DNA of 64,000 bases from Trachythela sp. YZ-2020 (lineage: Eukaryota > Cnidaria > Anthozoa > Malacalcyonacea > Clavulariidae): positions 124,001-188,000 of the forward strand of contig JADLSH010000190.1 of NCBI GenBank assembly GCA_016169945.1, read 5' to 3'. Below the pieces are notes generated by a model that saw only the letters and a program-made list of their open reading frames with translations, ran no database searches and was not told where the DNA came from. The translations under genes were made by a program, and so were the position numbers. Positions 46,667 to 60,300 of this stretch are shown piece by piece; within the stretch, counting starts at the first letter, position 1, and each line of letters begins with the position of its first letter.

Positions 46667-48326
46667 CTACCTTGAGTACGCGGGTTGTTGATACTGCTGT
46701 GAGAACTGTTGTGTATACCCAAACTGTGGGTACTGTGCCCGCGATGTTTGTGGACTCTGTTGAGCGACCGCTGCCGCCAAGTTGGTGAACATTTGTGGAT
46801 CTTTAAGGACACCGCCTGGAAATGCTTGACGTAGTTGGGGCATGATTTTCGATGGGTCGATTTGTGGGGTAGCGTTTCGTGGGGTTGAACCTCGTGGTGT
46901 CGAATCTCGTGCAGGGGTAAAATCTCCTGGGGTGTAGGGGGTATTGGAATCCGTCGCACCCGATGATCGCTGACGAGGGGACACACCTGAAATGAAAGTA
47001 ATTAGTTAATTAATTAGAACTTAATTAGCATTTATTAATTAGTTAATTAGCATTTATTAATCAGAACTTAATTAGCATTTATTAAATAGTTAATTAGCAT
47101 TTATTAATTATAACTTAATTAGCATTTATTAATTAGTTAATTAGCAAGCTGTTTGTTTTAAGTTGACGGATTAGCTCGCCACGTACCTGGAATGGGATCT
47201 CTGAAATGTTCCTTAAACCATTTAAAAAGAGCGTTTATAGTTGCGTGTATGCGACCGCGATACTTGTATCCATCCGGCGTCACCGATACGAACTCGATAC
47301 GAGGTTTAGTCCGGGGCATATAACCCAGGAGAAACTTCCCCGGACATTCTTTCGTGGACGACAAGAAATACGGAATACGTTTTGGAGCTTTTGCTTTCTC
47401 AGTTTTTAAATGTTCCTGCAAGGTAGTTCTACTTCCTCCTTCTGTGTCTTTGTAGTATTTGTATGTAAGGATATCTCGAGCAAAAGACGACATGGGTTGA
47501 ATATGACGAGCTATGATTTCATCTAAATCTTCAAATTCCTGAATGAAAGAAAAACGTCTTAAGAGTGTGTTACAGACAGAGACGGTCTAAAACTTATCCC
47601 TAAAACGATAGCAAAAGTGTTCTCTTTTGTTGATGAAATTATAAGAAAGCGACGTGTTTTTTGAAAATTAGTGCAGCTTATTGTATACCACAAACACTCG
47701 GTCTAGGCTCCCACGTTCGTTATATTTTCCCTTATCGTTAATAATTCACGAGCAAAACACACAGGAAATGAGCACCGTATCGTCGTCTTGATATCACGGT
47801 AACACGTCAAAGTATGTTAAAAATTCGGCTAGCCTCTCGTTTTTCAACACAATTTCCAGTGTTTAAAATCACTATATTACACTCCATCTCATGTCTGATG
47901 TAATATATCATACACGAGGAGTTTATTATAGTGATTTGAAACACCGAAAAGTGTGTTAAAAAACAAGGCAAGCAAAACCTTTTTTTTTTTCTTTAACAGT
48001 GTTTTTGTTTACAATAAAATATAATAAACGACTTCAGTCTGATGATAACCTATCAAAAAAAACCAATTTGAAAAATTCAGCGCACGAAAGTTAATTTATA
48101 TTATATATTGTATTTATTTGGTATCAAATACAACGATACGATGAGTTTGAGAAGTATATTACTTACCTCATTCTCAATCCAAAGTGACTTTCCTAAACTA
48201 AAAGCATTTTCTTTTCCTTGTTCTTTGATATCAATATGTTGATATATTCCTTCATCCACTTTCCACGTCACTGTCAGATGATCTGAGCCCTAGAAACGTA
48301 GCAAAATAATCGTATATATATTGATG

Positions 48327-48359
<33 letters not shown>

Positions 48360-51300
48360 TGTCCAGAAGGCCCATTGCATAACGTCACAAATAAGTCAAA
48401 ACAACGAGCGACTGGATGGCATGGAGAACAGTTGGATTTTCAAAACAATGACAGGACAATGGAACATTTCGAACACTGGATCGTGACTGGATTGCACTCA
48501 GTGGCGGACAACAGGGAGGGGCGAAGGGGGGAGGGGCGAAGGGCGGGGTTCTCTCCCCAAAATAATTCAATGTTCAAGCCTTTGAATGATAACCCTGATA
48601 ACTGTGTAACAAAGCTGTATCAATGATTCTCTACAATCACGAAAGAAAGCTTTATAGAAGGAAATATAATTTAATTTTGAGACCAGGTTTTGAAGCTGAC
48701 GAAAGGGTGGTTATATGTTGTGGTTAAGTGTTCTAACCAGCCTTAGTTCGCATCATCAATGACACAAGTGTCATAGCAGGTTTATCAATCAGCACTAACC
48801 TTACTGCTGGGTCGAACAATACACTCTCCTTGTTCCAATCCAGCTAGTTTCTTCTCGGCGTCTTTAAACGCGATATTTTGGAATGCAGGGTGAACAATTA
48901 CCCTCTTTATGTAACCTAAGTTGCAGGATATCTATTACATGACGGTAGTTGAACAGTTCCTTAGAAAGTTCGATGTATTGGTAGCACAGTGGTTAGTGCA
49001 TGTGTCTTTCATCTCTGTGACTGGGGTTCGAATTATTGCAATGTTGTCTGACTATAATTTCACCTCAGTCACATGTCAGAAGATTACTTCTAGAGTTATC
49101 AGAGAGTTAAAGTTAGTTTAGTTTAGGTTTCCTTCTGTAGTAACACTGGATAATTAAGGGATGGCCCTTACTGGACCACTAGGGAGAACAGTTTATAACT
49201 GATAGAGCTATCCAATATAAATAAAGTTAGTTTAGTTTAGTATAAATAAAGTTAGTTTAGTTTAGGTTTCCTTCTGTAGTAACACTGGATCAATAAAGGA
49301 TGGCCCTTACTGGACCACTAGGAAGAACAGTTTAGAACTGATAGAGCTATTTAGTATAAATAAAGTTAGTTTAGTTTAGGTTTCCTCCTGTAGTAACACT
49401 GGATCAATAAGAGATGACTCCTGTAGTAACACTGGATCAATAGGAGAACAGTTTAGAACTGATAGAGCTATCCAGTGTAAATAAAGTTAGTTTAGTTTAG
49501 GTTTCCTCCTGTAGTAACACTGGATCAATAAGAGATTAACTTTACTGGACCACTAGGGAGAACAGCTTAGAACTGATAAAACACTCGAGATAAAAAGGAC
49601 TTACTTGGTCTGTTCGCTTTTTTTTGCGCATCTTTGACAGCTTTTTTGTCTCGATCTTCCGCAGGTTGATTAAAATACGTGTCTTTAAGTCGACTGAAAA
49701 TATATAAAGTTAGGAAATATTGTGGCTTTCAACTCTATTCAAGTTAAGAACTGATAGAGCAATTCAGTATATATATAGCTAGTTTAGTTTTCTGATATTT
49801 TACCTGTATTTCGCATCTCTGTCCTCGAGATCTGAAGATCTGCAGGTCAGGTCGACTTGATATCTCTCCACATTTATATTTGTAACACGACAGTGAACCA
49901 TTAAACCAACCTGAAAAAAAGTAAAGTTTAGGTTTCCTCCTGTACATAGTAACACTGGAACGATAAGGGATGACGCTTACTGGACCTCTAAGGTGGACAG
50001 TTTAGAACTGATAGAGCTATCCAGTATAAATGAAGTTATTTTATTGTGAGACAGATGTATTCATTCGTATTACCTTAACTCTATCTTGTGGTGATTTAAT
50101 ATATTTATCACTGATCATTTTTGTCGGAATGAAACCATTTATACCATTTTCTAGTCTCGCTCTGACACCAACAATCTGTCCTGGACAACTGCCATTGTCA
50201 AAATGAGTCCACACCTATGCAAAATACACAAAACAATTTGTGATGTTGTTGGTTTAGTAGTCAGTGCATGTACCTTATTGGATCTCTAGGAAGAACGGTT
50301 TAGAACTGATAGAGCTATCCAGTATTTTATAAATATATAGTTAGTTCAATTTCACATTACCTCACTTAGATCACCGAAAGTATTATTAGTACAGAACGGA
50401 CACTGCCAAAGGCCAGTCTCATCATCTTTCACTGGGTCAGCACTATCCAATCTCTCACGGTTCGGCTTTCGATACGCGAACCCTGTCACGACACACGTGA
50501 CCAACTTCCCATAATGCAATGTCTCTTTGGTTTCTCCGGTCAGCAGTCGGAACCGGTCGTCCACGGGCATTTCCCGATACGGCGGTCGTCGATCTTTATA
50601 GCGGCCAAATAATTCATCACGGATATCATAGAGAGTTGTTCGTTTATTCCCATAGCCCTGGCGTTCCAACTCTTCCGCGAAGGCGTCCAAGTCCAGGTCT
50701 TTAAGACGTTCAGGGCTTTCTAGGATTTCCTCCAGGGCGGCTGAAGGGTTTGAGTCTTCTGTTGTCTAAAAGATACAGAGTTTAAATTTAATCAGGGTTT
50801 ATACTGCATGTAATCTAACCCTGGGAACAGAAATGAAAGGCAAATACACTAGAAACCACTTTACAATATGTATAATATATATGTTAGCTTACTTCATCGT
50901 ACTCTAAGGCGTCAACTGCCATCTTCCTCGCCCATTCATAAGTCTCCGGGTGAATTCTTGACCCATCTAAGACCTCTATATAATTCACTGTATTCTCATT
51001 TAATGCTGACGTATCAATCTTAATGAACCCAGCAGTGTTCAGGAAGATTTTAGGTCCCATGCCACACACGGTTACAAGTTGTGATCGATTCTCGAGTTTA
51101 CTGCCTTGCTGACGTAAGCTCTAAAAATAGATTAATGGTGACTTCAAAATAAGGGTTATGATTAGGAATAGATGTTTTTAAATGCGACTGTTCATCGTTA
51201 AGTGCAAACGACGGCAGATTGACAGCACACCTTGATCAAAGCAGATCCTTTCCTGGGTCCCAGGCCACAGACAAACTGAATCAACCCCGAGGTGTGAGGG

Positions 51301-54300
51301 AAGTCTAACACTCTGTTGGGGTCCACTCCGACTTCGTTGACAACACTCACAAATACTGTGCGTAGTGATCCCAGCAGTTCTTCTTTAGGGATCAGATTCT
51401 GTGAAGACATAGAGAAAATTAAACTGAGCATGCAAAGGATAGGCTGTTAGAAAGTCTCGCTATCAGCTGAGTTACGCATGGTTATATCACACTGACGTAA
51501 TAAACGTTCTTGAATGTTGGTTAAACGATGTTATGCTAAATAGAACTGAGGTGGGCAGAGTTTAGTTAAGTATTGGTAGCTCAGGTGTATTTTAACCTCT
51601 GAGATTCGATTCCTGTAATATGCAGTTGTCTGATTATAATTTCACCTCAGTCACATGTAAGAAGAGTGCTTCCAATTTGACTCTACCAAACACAGCAGGT
51701 TTTCTCCAGGTACTTTGGTTTCCTTCTGTAGTAACACTGGATCAATAAGGGATGTTCCTTACTGGATCTCTAAGGAGAACACTTTAGAACTGATAGAGCT
51801 ATGCAGTATAAATAAAGTTAGTTTAGTTTAAATCTGTCCTGTGCGTGAAAACGCGTACCTGTCTCGGATGTAATCTCAAACACAACAATTCCTCCTCGTC
51901 AACACACAAACCAGAGAACTCTGCCACTGGATCTTGGATACGACGACCCACGGAGATTGCTCGCCTTAGAAAATCTGGGTATTCTCTGAACTCAGTCTAA
52001 CGAGACATAAAATAATATGTGACGTTAAGAATATCAGCCAAAAACTACATAATATTTAAGACCTAACCGAGAGTTATCGAGCCTGTGATTTGGACAGAGC
52101 GCTCTGACCGCTGAACTACAGAATCACACTGGCAAGAGCTCGCCACAAGTTCATGTATGTATGGTATCCATGAGAGATAAGGGGTTGGGAGAGGTAATCA
52201 TCTTTCATTGCAAGTGAGTGCTGAACTGTGAATGAAGCAGCCCCAACGTAACTATAGTCCAAGGCTTACTAGAGCAAACTAGAGCGCCTCTGGCTGCCAA
52301 TATACGAACCATGTCCCATCAGGAAGCACAGCCAAGAGGGAGGGCTAGTTCTTGGTGAGTGAGAAAAACCCTCAAAACACAGGAGAGCACCAACTACAAC
52401 TTTACTCATGTGTACTCGATTATTACCGTACTGCTTTAAATCTAGTCTATGAACATGATAATCCACGGACATGGAAATCTATCTGCCTAAAGTGCTGTTT
52501 TTAACGTGCCGCCACTGCCGCTACCTTTCGCTGACCTGGTGTGCATGTAATTGTATGGTTAGCTCGGTAAACTAATATATTTGGTGGCGGTAGTGGAAGT
52601 TGAATCTTGTTCTTGCTATGTATTGCATCGCATTGCATTGCATCGCGTCGCATCGCATCGCGTCGTGTTGTATCGTATCGTATCGTATTGTATTGTGTTG
52701 TACTGTGCCGTGTAGTTTTGTATTGTGATATGTTGTTTTGTGTTGTATTCTTAAATTGACTGTATTTAGCAATTTTTAAAGGGCCCACAGTAATTGGTGT
52801 ATACTGTTGTGGTGACCCTGCCACTTGTTTGTTGTAAGTGGCGAAGTTTAATAAATTAATAAATAAATAAACTCTCATTAACATGAGGCTTAACTCAGCG
52901 GTAAGAACAGCGCGATAATCTGCCACCCGTACTGTACCTCAGCCCTGGAAGATTTCTCAAATATTTCAGCAACTTCATGATCGACCAACTCCACATTTAT
53001 TGGCGCCATTTGATTTTCTTGCTCAAGCTCTCTCATGGAGAGTTTAATATCTTCAAGTACGCTTTGTGAATCTCGACTGCCTGTCGCCACGACGATCACG
53101 TGAGGACGTTTCTTCAGGACAAACTGCTTCAATGTTTCTAAATCTTCCTCCTACAGAAACAAGATCAAATTCAGTTTAGGTTTCCTCCTGTAGTAACACT
53201 GGGTCAATAAGAGATGGCTCTTACTGGAGCTCTAGAAAGAACAGTTTAGAACTGATAGAGCTATCCAGTATAAATAAAGTTAGTTTAGTTTAGGTGTTCT
53301 CCTGTAGTAACACTGGATCAATAAGAGATGGCTCTTACTGGATCTCTAGGGAGAACAGTTTAGAACTGATAGAGCTATCCAGTATAAATAAAGTTAGTTT
53401 AGTTTAGGTGTTCTCCTGTAGTAACACTGGATCAATAAGAGATGGCCCTTACTGGACCTCTAGGGAGAACAGTTTGGAACTGATTGAGTCATTCAGTATA
53501 AATAAAGTTAGTTTAGGTTTTCTCCTGTAGTAACACTGGATCAATAAGAGATGACTCTTACTGGACCTCTAGAGAGAACAGTTTAGAACTGATCGAGTCA
53601 TTCAGTATAAATAAAGTTAGTTTAGTTTAAACCCACCTTCTTCTCTCGTTCTTTAGCTCTATTTGAATTCCTTCTCTTCATAATGAAGCTAAGTTTAAGA
53701 AAATCTCCGACCTGCCCCCCTCCATTCAGCGTCACAAAGAAGACGGGTTTCTGAGGGTCTGAAGGTACAGCCACGGAGAGGACGCGCAGACCCTGGGGAC
53801 CAGAGTACATATCGTACTCCTCATCATCATGTTGTTCTGCTTGGTAAGGCGCCACTTCTACCAGAGAATGCAGACGACGACATGCACTCTAGTGAAAGAC
53901 AAAAGCGAATTTAACTACCGCTATCCAACGGTAGCATTCTACAATAAGCTGCCGTGGTTTGTGACTAAACTACCTGAAAAAGATTAAGAACACTTCGACA
54001 CTTCAAGCGGAGACTCTTCAGCGGAGGAAACGTTTCAGCGGAGGAAACGTGTTTTTATTTTTTTCCAGGTAGTTCAGACACAAACCACGAGTGTATATTT
54101 CTGTTATTACCTTGATAACAAAGTCTTTAGCTTCTTGTAGTAATTTCTCTTCGAGTTCTTTGGAAAATAGTGGATATAACATTTGATAGAAAGTCCTATA
54201 TAACGCTTGCGTCCGCTGTGCATTCCACATCTGAACCAGATTACTGAACTCATCCTGAACGCAAAGAAAGGGATGGTTTGAACTTTGGAGGCGGGAAATT

Positions 54301-57300
54301 TCAACATCGGAGATTAATTTTAACACGAAAGCTACATACCCTGTAGTACAACTGCTTTGCTTCATCGTAATATGAATGAAACCTAAAAGATCGCGATCGT
54401 TCACGTTAATTTTTCAAACTTATTAATAATATTAATTCATGAGCAAAAAAAACACAAAGGAAATCAACACCGTATCGTTTTCTTGATACCACGGTAATAA
54501 ACGTCCATAAATGAGGTCAACTTCTCTTTAAATACTAGTTCGTTTATGAAGTTATATCATACACTGAACCCCCGGTTAAACGAGAAAAAAAAGTCAATAA
54601 GAGTTGAAACTCGCGTTTGACCGCCAACTCTCATCGACTCTTCATCAACTTTGAGCTTGTTCTTTGAGCTCGGCTAGCGCGTCGTTTTTCAACAAACTTT
54701 TCGGTGTTTTCAAACCACTATATCGTACACTTCTCGTGTACGATATAGTATCCACAGAAGGAACTCACCCCTGCCCCAGATCAATGCCGATCTTCAGTTC
54801 AAGGTAGCCTTCTTCCTTCGCCTTATGTATTTGAAGAAACATGTCGCCCTTCAAATCAGCCACTGGTTTATCTTTGAGATATTTAAACGGATAGTACTCA
54901 TGGTCTTTGTCAAGGTCCTAAAAAATTGGGAAAACATTATAAACTAGTAGGGAGCTGGTGCCACAGTGAAACACATACAATGCTGGTGGGGTCTTACGAA
55001 ACACATACTATGGTAATACTGGAACAATACGGGATAACCCTTACTGGACCACTAGGAAGAACAGTTTAGAACTGATAGAGCTATCCAGAAAAATAAAGTT
55101 AGTTTAGTTTAGGTTTCCTCCTGTAGTAATACTGGATCAATAAGAGATGGCTCTTACTGGATCTCTAGAGAGAACAGTTTAGAACTGACAGAGCTATCCA
55201 GTATAAATAAAGTTAGTTTAGTTTAGGTTTCCTCCTGTAGTAACACTGGATCAATAAGAGATGGTTCTTACTGGACCTCTAGGTAGAACAGTTTAGAACT
55301 GATAGATCTATCCAGTATAAATAAAGTTAGTTTAGTTTAGGTTTCCTCCTGTAGTAACACTGGATCAATAAGGGATGACTCTTACTGGACCTCTAGGGAG
55401 AACAGTTTAGAACTGATAGATCTATCCAGTATAAATAAAGTTAGTTTAGTCTAGGTTTCCTCCTGTAGTAACACTGGATAAATAAGGGATGACTCTTACT
55501 GGACCTCTAGGAAGAACAGTTTAGAACTGATAGATCTATCCAGTATAAATAAAGTTAGTTTAGTTTAGGTTTCCTCCTGTAGTAACACTGGATCAATAAG
55601 GGATGACTCTTACTGGACCTCTAGGGAGAACAGTTTAGAACTGATAGATCTATCCAGTATAAATAAAGTTAGTTTAGTCTAGGTTTCCTCCTGTAGTAAC
55701 ACTGGATCAATAAGGGATGACTCTTACTGGACCTCTAGGGAGAACAGTTTAGAACTGATAGATCTATCCAGTATAAATAAAGTTAGTTTATTTCTTCAGT
55801 TTCAAAGTGCTTCATACCTTCTTTCCTTTTTTCGTTGGTGTGATGTTAACCTTAGCTCGTTCACTGAAAATCTGTCTGATGCACTGTCTGACGAGTGGAT
55901 CACGTGCAACCTGCATGGCGACCATGTGACGCGTTCCTTCCAATACTGTTTCAGTGGTTGGGAACATACTAGAGAGATGTTCTTCAGCAGCTTCGCTAGG
56001 TTCCATGGGATATTGCTCTGTTTCATGTCGTTGGTAATTATCACGAAGGTTTTCTCCAAACTGTTCTGGTGTGAGACCAAACTTCTTAGCAAAACCACCA
56101 AGACCTAAAATATATTGTTAAAAACTTTACAGCGGCTTCACATTGGTGCCTTTCATCTCTGTGACAGAGGTTCGATGCCTGCAATATTCAGTTGTCAGAT
56201 TATTATTCTCCTTAGTCGCATTTACGAAGAATGTTTCAAGTTTGGCAAACACAGCAAGTTTTCTTCGGGTGTCCGGTATAAAAACTGAACAAATACGGTT
56301 ACAATAACAATTACCTTAACTCGAGAGAACAGTATAAATAAAGTTAGTTTAGTTTAGGTTTCCTCCTGTAGTAACACTGGATCAATAAGGAATGTCCCTT
56401 ACTGGACATCTACGGAGAACAATTTAGAACTGCTAGAGCTATCCAGTATAAATTAAGTACTATTTAAAACACGAGCAGGAGTGTTTTATCAGATATAAAA
56501 CGAGAGGCGAAGCTGAGTGTTTTATATCTGATAAAACACGTTCTGCGAGTGTTTTGAATAGCTTAAAAACGTTCACCATTTGGTAAGTTCGTTGGCTTAG
56601 TAATTTTGAAAAATAACGTTGTCTAAGCCGAGAAAATCGAAGCTAAAGTTTATGTAAATCAGGAGGATTTTTTATCACATATAAAACCACTGACACGGTC
56701 ATGATTTTCTTTGTGTTTTCCTCATGAATTATTAATGAGTTTTTTAAGTTAGTATATAGTTTCTTGTTAAGATTATCACAGCCCCTAGTACCTGCGTCTC
56801 GACAGATTGTATAAAGATCTCTTCTTTTGGGCATTTTCAACCTTTCTTCTGGTTCTTCATCCGGTGTTTCCTCCCCGTCTTCCTTCCCTTCGCCTTCTTC
56901 CTTTGGCTTCTTCTTCTTCGCCAGTCTCATGGCCGGGATCTCGTGACCATAATATAACATGAAGTGAGAGTAGACATCACGTAGTTCTTCCATTGTTTGT
57001 ACCGCGTCCAGTCTGGAATAAAATGATGTTATTGGACACCACGCCAAAACTACTACACCAGGAGTGGGTTGTTCGAAGGTTGGATAGACCTAATCGATGT
57101 TTATATATGCCTGTTGTCACCCAATTCACATTGTCGGATAACTCACATAGAGTGGAACAAAGATAACTAAGCATTAAAATTATATATGCGAGTGAATTGC
57201 GTGGCAACGGACATAAACGATTAGACCTATTTATCATCAAACGTTGTATAAACGCTTTTTACAGGGTTCTTTCCCTAATTTGAGTAAAAATTTTAAGGAC

Positions 57301-60300
57301 ATTTTAAGGACTGTTCATGGTGTAAATACGTAATTTTAAGGACTGTTCATGGTGTAATTTTAAGGACCAATTGCCTGGATTCCATGCAAAACTGATACGA
57401 CTAAAAATAAAATTACGTGGGTCATGGAATGGAAACTGACGCGATTTACTGATTGCATGTCTCCTTTTGCCTTTCACCTAGGGATTTGTCTAGAAAGGAG
57501 AATGTGTGCGAGTATATAGCTCTTCTATATTCTGTATAAATACAAGGTTCATTAAATTTAAGGACTTTTCATGAATTAAGGACTTTTGAGTATCCAATTA
57601 TGCACAATGAAAATTAAGGACTTTCATGGTTTTTAAGGACCCGTACAAACCCTGTTTTCAGCGTAAGTAATTAGGTCTATTCTCTATTCTTTCTTTTTGC
57701 ATTCATGACATTCTGTTTTTATCCCTCTTTAATATTTTCTCTTCCTATTCCCTTCCTTTCATTCCTTCCTTACTTTTCAATATCATCGTGTTCTAAGATT
57801 CGTTCATCCTCGTCTAAAGGTTTGTCAGGGTCTTCTTTCAATTTATTATACTGATACGTCTGCATCTGTTCAAACAATCGTTTCAAATTCTTCTTTCTTG
57901 TATTCAACTGACACCACTGAAAAAAATAACGCAACATAAGCATGCCTCTGATAACGGTAAGATTTATGTTAAGGCCATGCGACACGAGACAATTTTTGCT
58001 GCAACTTGCAACGCAATTTCGGACACAGAGCGATGTTAGGTAAAAAGTATATTCGTAGAGAAATTGTGAGCATGAATCTCGTTTTACTTTGCCGATATTT
58101 TTCTTACTAAACATGCCCAGAAGGCAACAAAGAAATGAATGAGAATGATAATATTGGTGAAGTGAAACGCGGGCCATGTTCACTTTGTGCGTACATTTCT
58201 ACATAACATATGGCTCTGTGCAGCCAATAAGTGGTCAACCTGCAGTTATCAAAGCGAGAAAATAATGTTAATTCTCTCATTATATATAGTAGTCTTGTAT
58301 TACGTGGAAAATAAATAGAATTGAGAGATGTTCTTCTATTTCTTTGCTCCTATAAGTTTCCAACCTTTTCATCAAACTGCCAAACTCTCCATAAATCTTC
58401 AATCTTTAGCTCAGGCTCAACATACTCCTTTCGATAATGAGCAATAAATGGTACCTGAAAATTCACAAGAAAAGATAAACACTTGTTCTGTTCTTCCTAG
58501 AGGTCCAGTAAGGGCCATTAATATAGTCTTACTGCAGGATGAGACCAAAGTACCTGTTCAAACCTACCTCAAAGAATTGGTTCCTCATAAGATTGAGGGC
58601 TTCGCGAATCTTTGGTATGGCAGTTGGTGGCTTGGTAACGGTGGACTGTATAAATTGATCACCATCCTGAAAGTCCTGTAAAATGGTTCAGAGTTGGTGC
58701 AAAAGAAAAACAGAGTACCACTTGCAGTGTATGGCAGAGTCAAACTGGAAGCACTCTTCTCACATGCGACTGAAGTGAAATTATAATCAGACAACTGCAT
58801 ATTACAACATGCACTAACCACTGCGCCATGCATCAATACCCTCACATACTTACTTGGTTTGAGATTGGCATTGTCATGAATGCCTGTCTGTATACCCATT
58901 CCGCTTCGTCATCCAGCTCGCCATCCTCAGAAGGTTTGGTAGGAATCTCACGTAACTGGAAAGAAGGGAAATGTTTTCAATGAACAACTTAATTTGCCCA
59001 CGAGCGCTCATTTTTATAGTGTGAATACGAAATTCTCAAGCTCATTTAATAAACTTAGCAAATCACTATAATACATGCATATCAAACTCCTTGTAACTAA
59101 AGTAAACTCTACCTGAAAGCGTTCAGGCATGTCTGTGATACGTATCTCATTATCACGATCTGTCAAATGGATCTTTTCCAACTCACTTGGCTCGTAAACC
59201 TAGAAGGACAAATTTCAACGATCATCAACGATCATCAACACTAAATATTTTACATGTAAACACATTTTCCATTAAATACTCGTGTGTAAAAGTTGTGCTG
59301 AGTTTAAAACAACACGACAACACTTTCGTTTGACATGGAATGAGTCTTACATCAAAGATAGTTTTCTTGGATGTCTTTTTCTTTCCTCGTCTCCCAACTT
59401 GTCTTTCCTCATCACTATATTCATCCTCGTATTCATCTGCTTCTTCATCTTCTGAATAATCTTCTTGGCCAAACTTCTCAAATTCTCCGTAGTCAAAATC
59501 CAGGCCAAAAATATCCTGCGCCTCTTGTAATGCTCTACAAAGTTTTAAGGACGTTTTTGCTGGATCTGTTTTCCATATAAGATTGACTTACATCATAGGT
59601 TTTGCAGCCCTTTTTGAGGGCTAAAGAATACTCAAGAAATGTGAGCTATTCACAAGAGATCTAAAGTCGCAACATAGTTCTCTACATACTCAAGGGATGA
59701 CGTTCTCGCCCTACACACGTAGAAACGCACAAGTTGTAACAAACCTGCAGCAGACTTGTACCATAACCAAATGAATGCTGTTTCAACAACATGCTACCAG
59801 GTTGTGCTCGCAATGCTTGTTCCCAGCTTGTTTACAACTTGTTACAAGGTTGTTGACTCAACAGACTTGTTACAAGTTGTTCCAACAACTTGTTATCATC
59901 CTGCAATTCAACAACTTGTTAACAAGTTGTGAGTGACAACCTTGTAGCAACTTGATAAACATTGTTACATCTTGTTGACAAGCTTGCTGATGGAGATTTT
60001 TATGTGTTTAAACAAGGGAAGATACTCTTGTGGTAGATTGCTACCGTCACCCCTATGAGTTTAGATTAGATCATATGATTAGATGTATTAGGAACAAGTC
60101 TACTACAAATTACCTATCCTGGACTTTGCCCCCTTTCTTTCTTGATCGATCACGGACTGGTTGGTTTTCATCATCAACTATAAAGTCATCCTCCCCTGAA
60201 AATTTTAAATTTTCATTTAATTCAAAACCATGACAGAGCATACTCATCTAATAATATAGGGAGTCAACCTTGTTCCTAAGTCATTTTAGACCACACATTT

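Noticed and set aside
52501..52926. 141-codon frame in SPT6 intron 18 as a reverse-transcriptase remnant
   Set aside because: Runs through a pentanucleotide repeat and shows no recognisable motif; only a LINE-like tail is plausible nearby.
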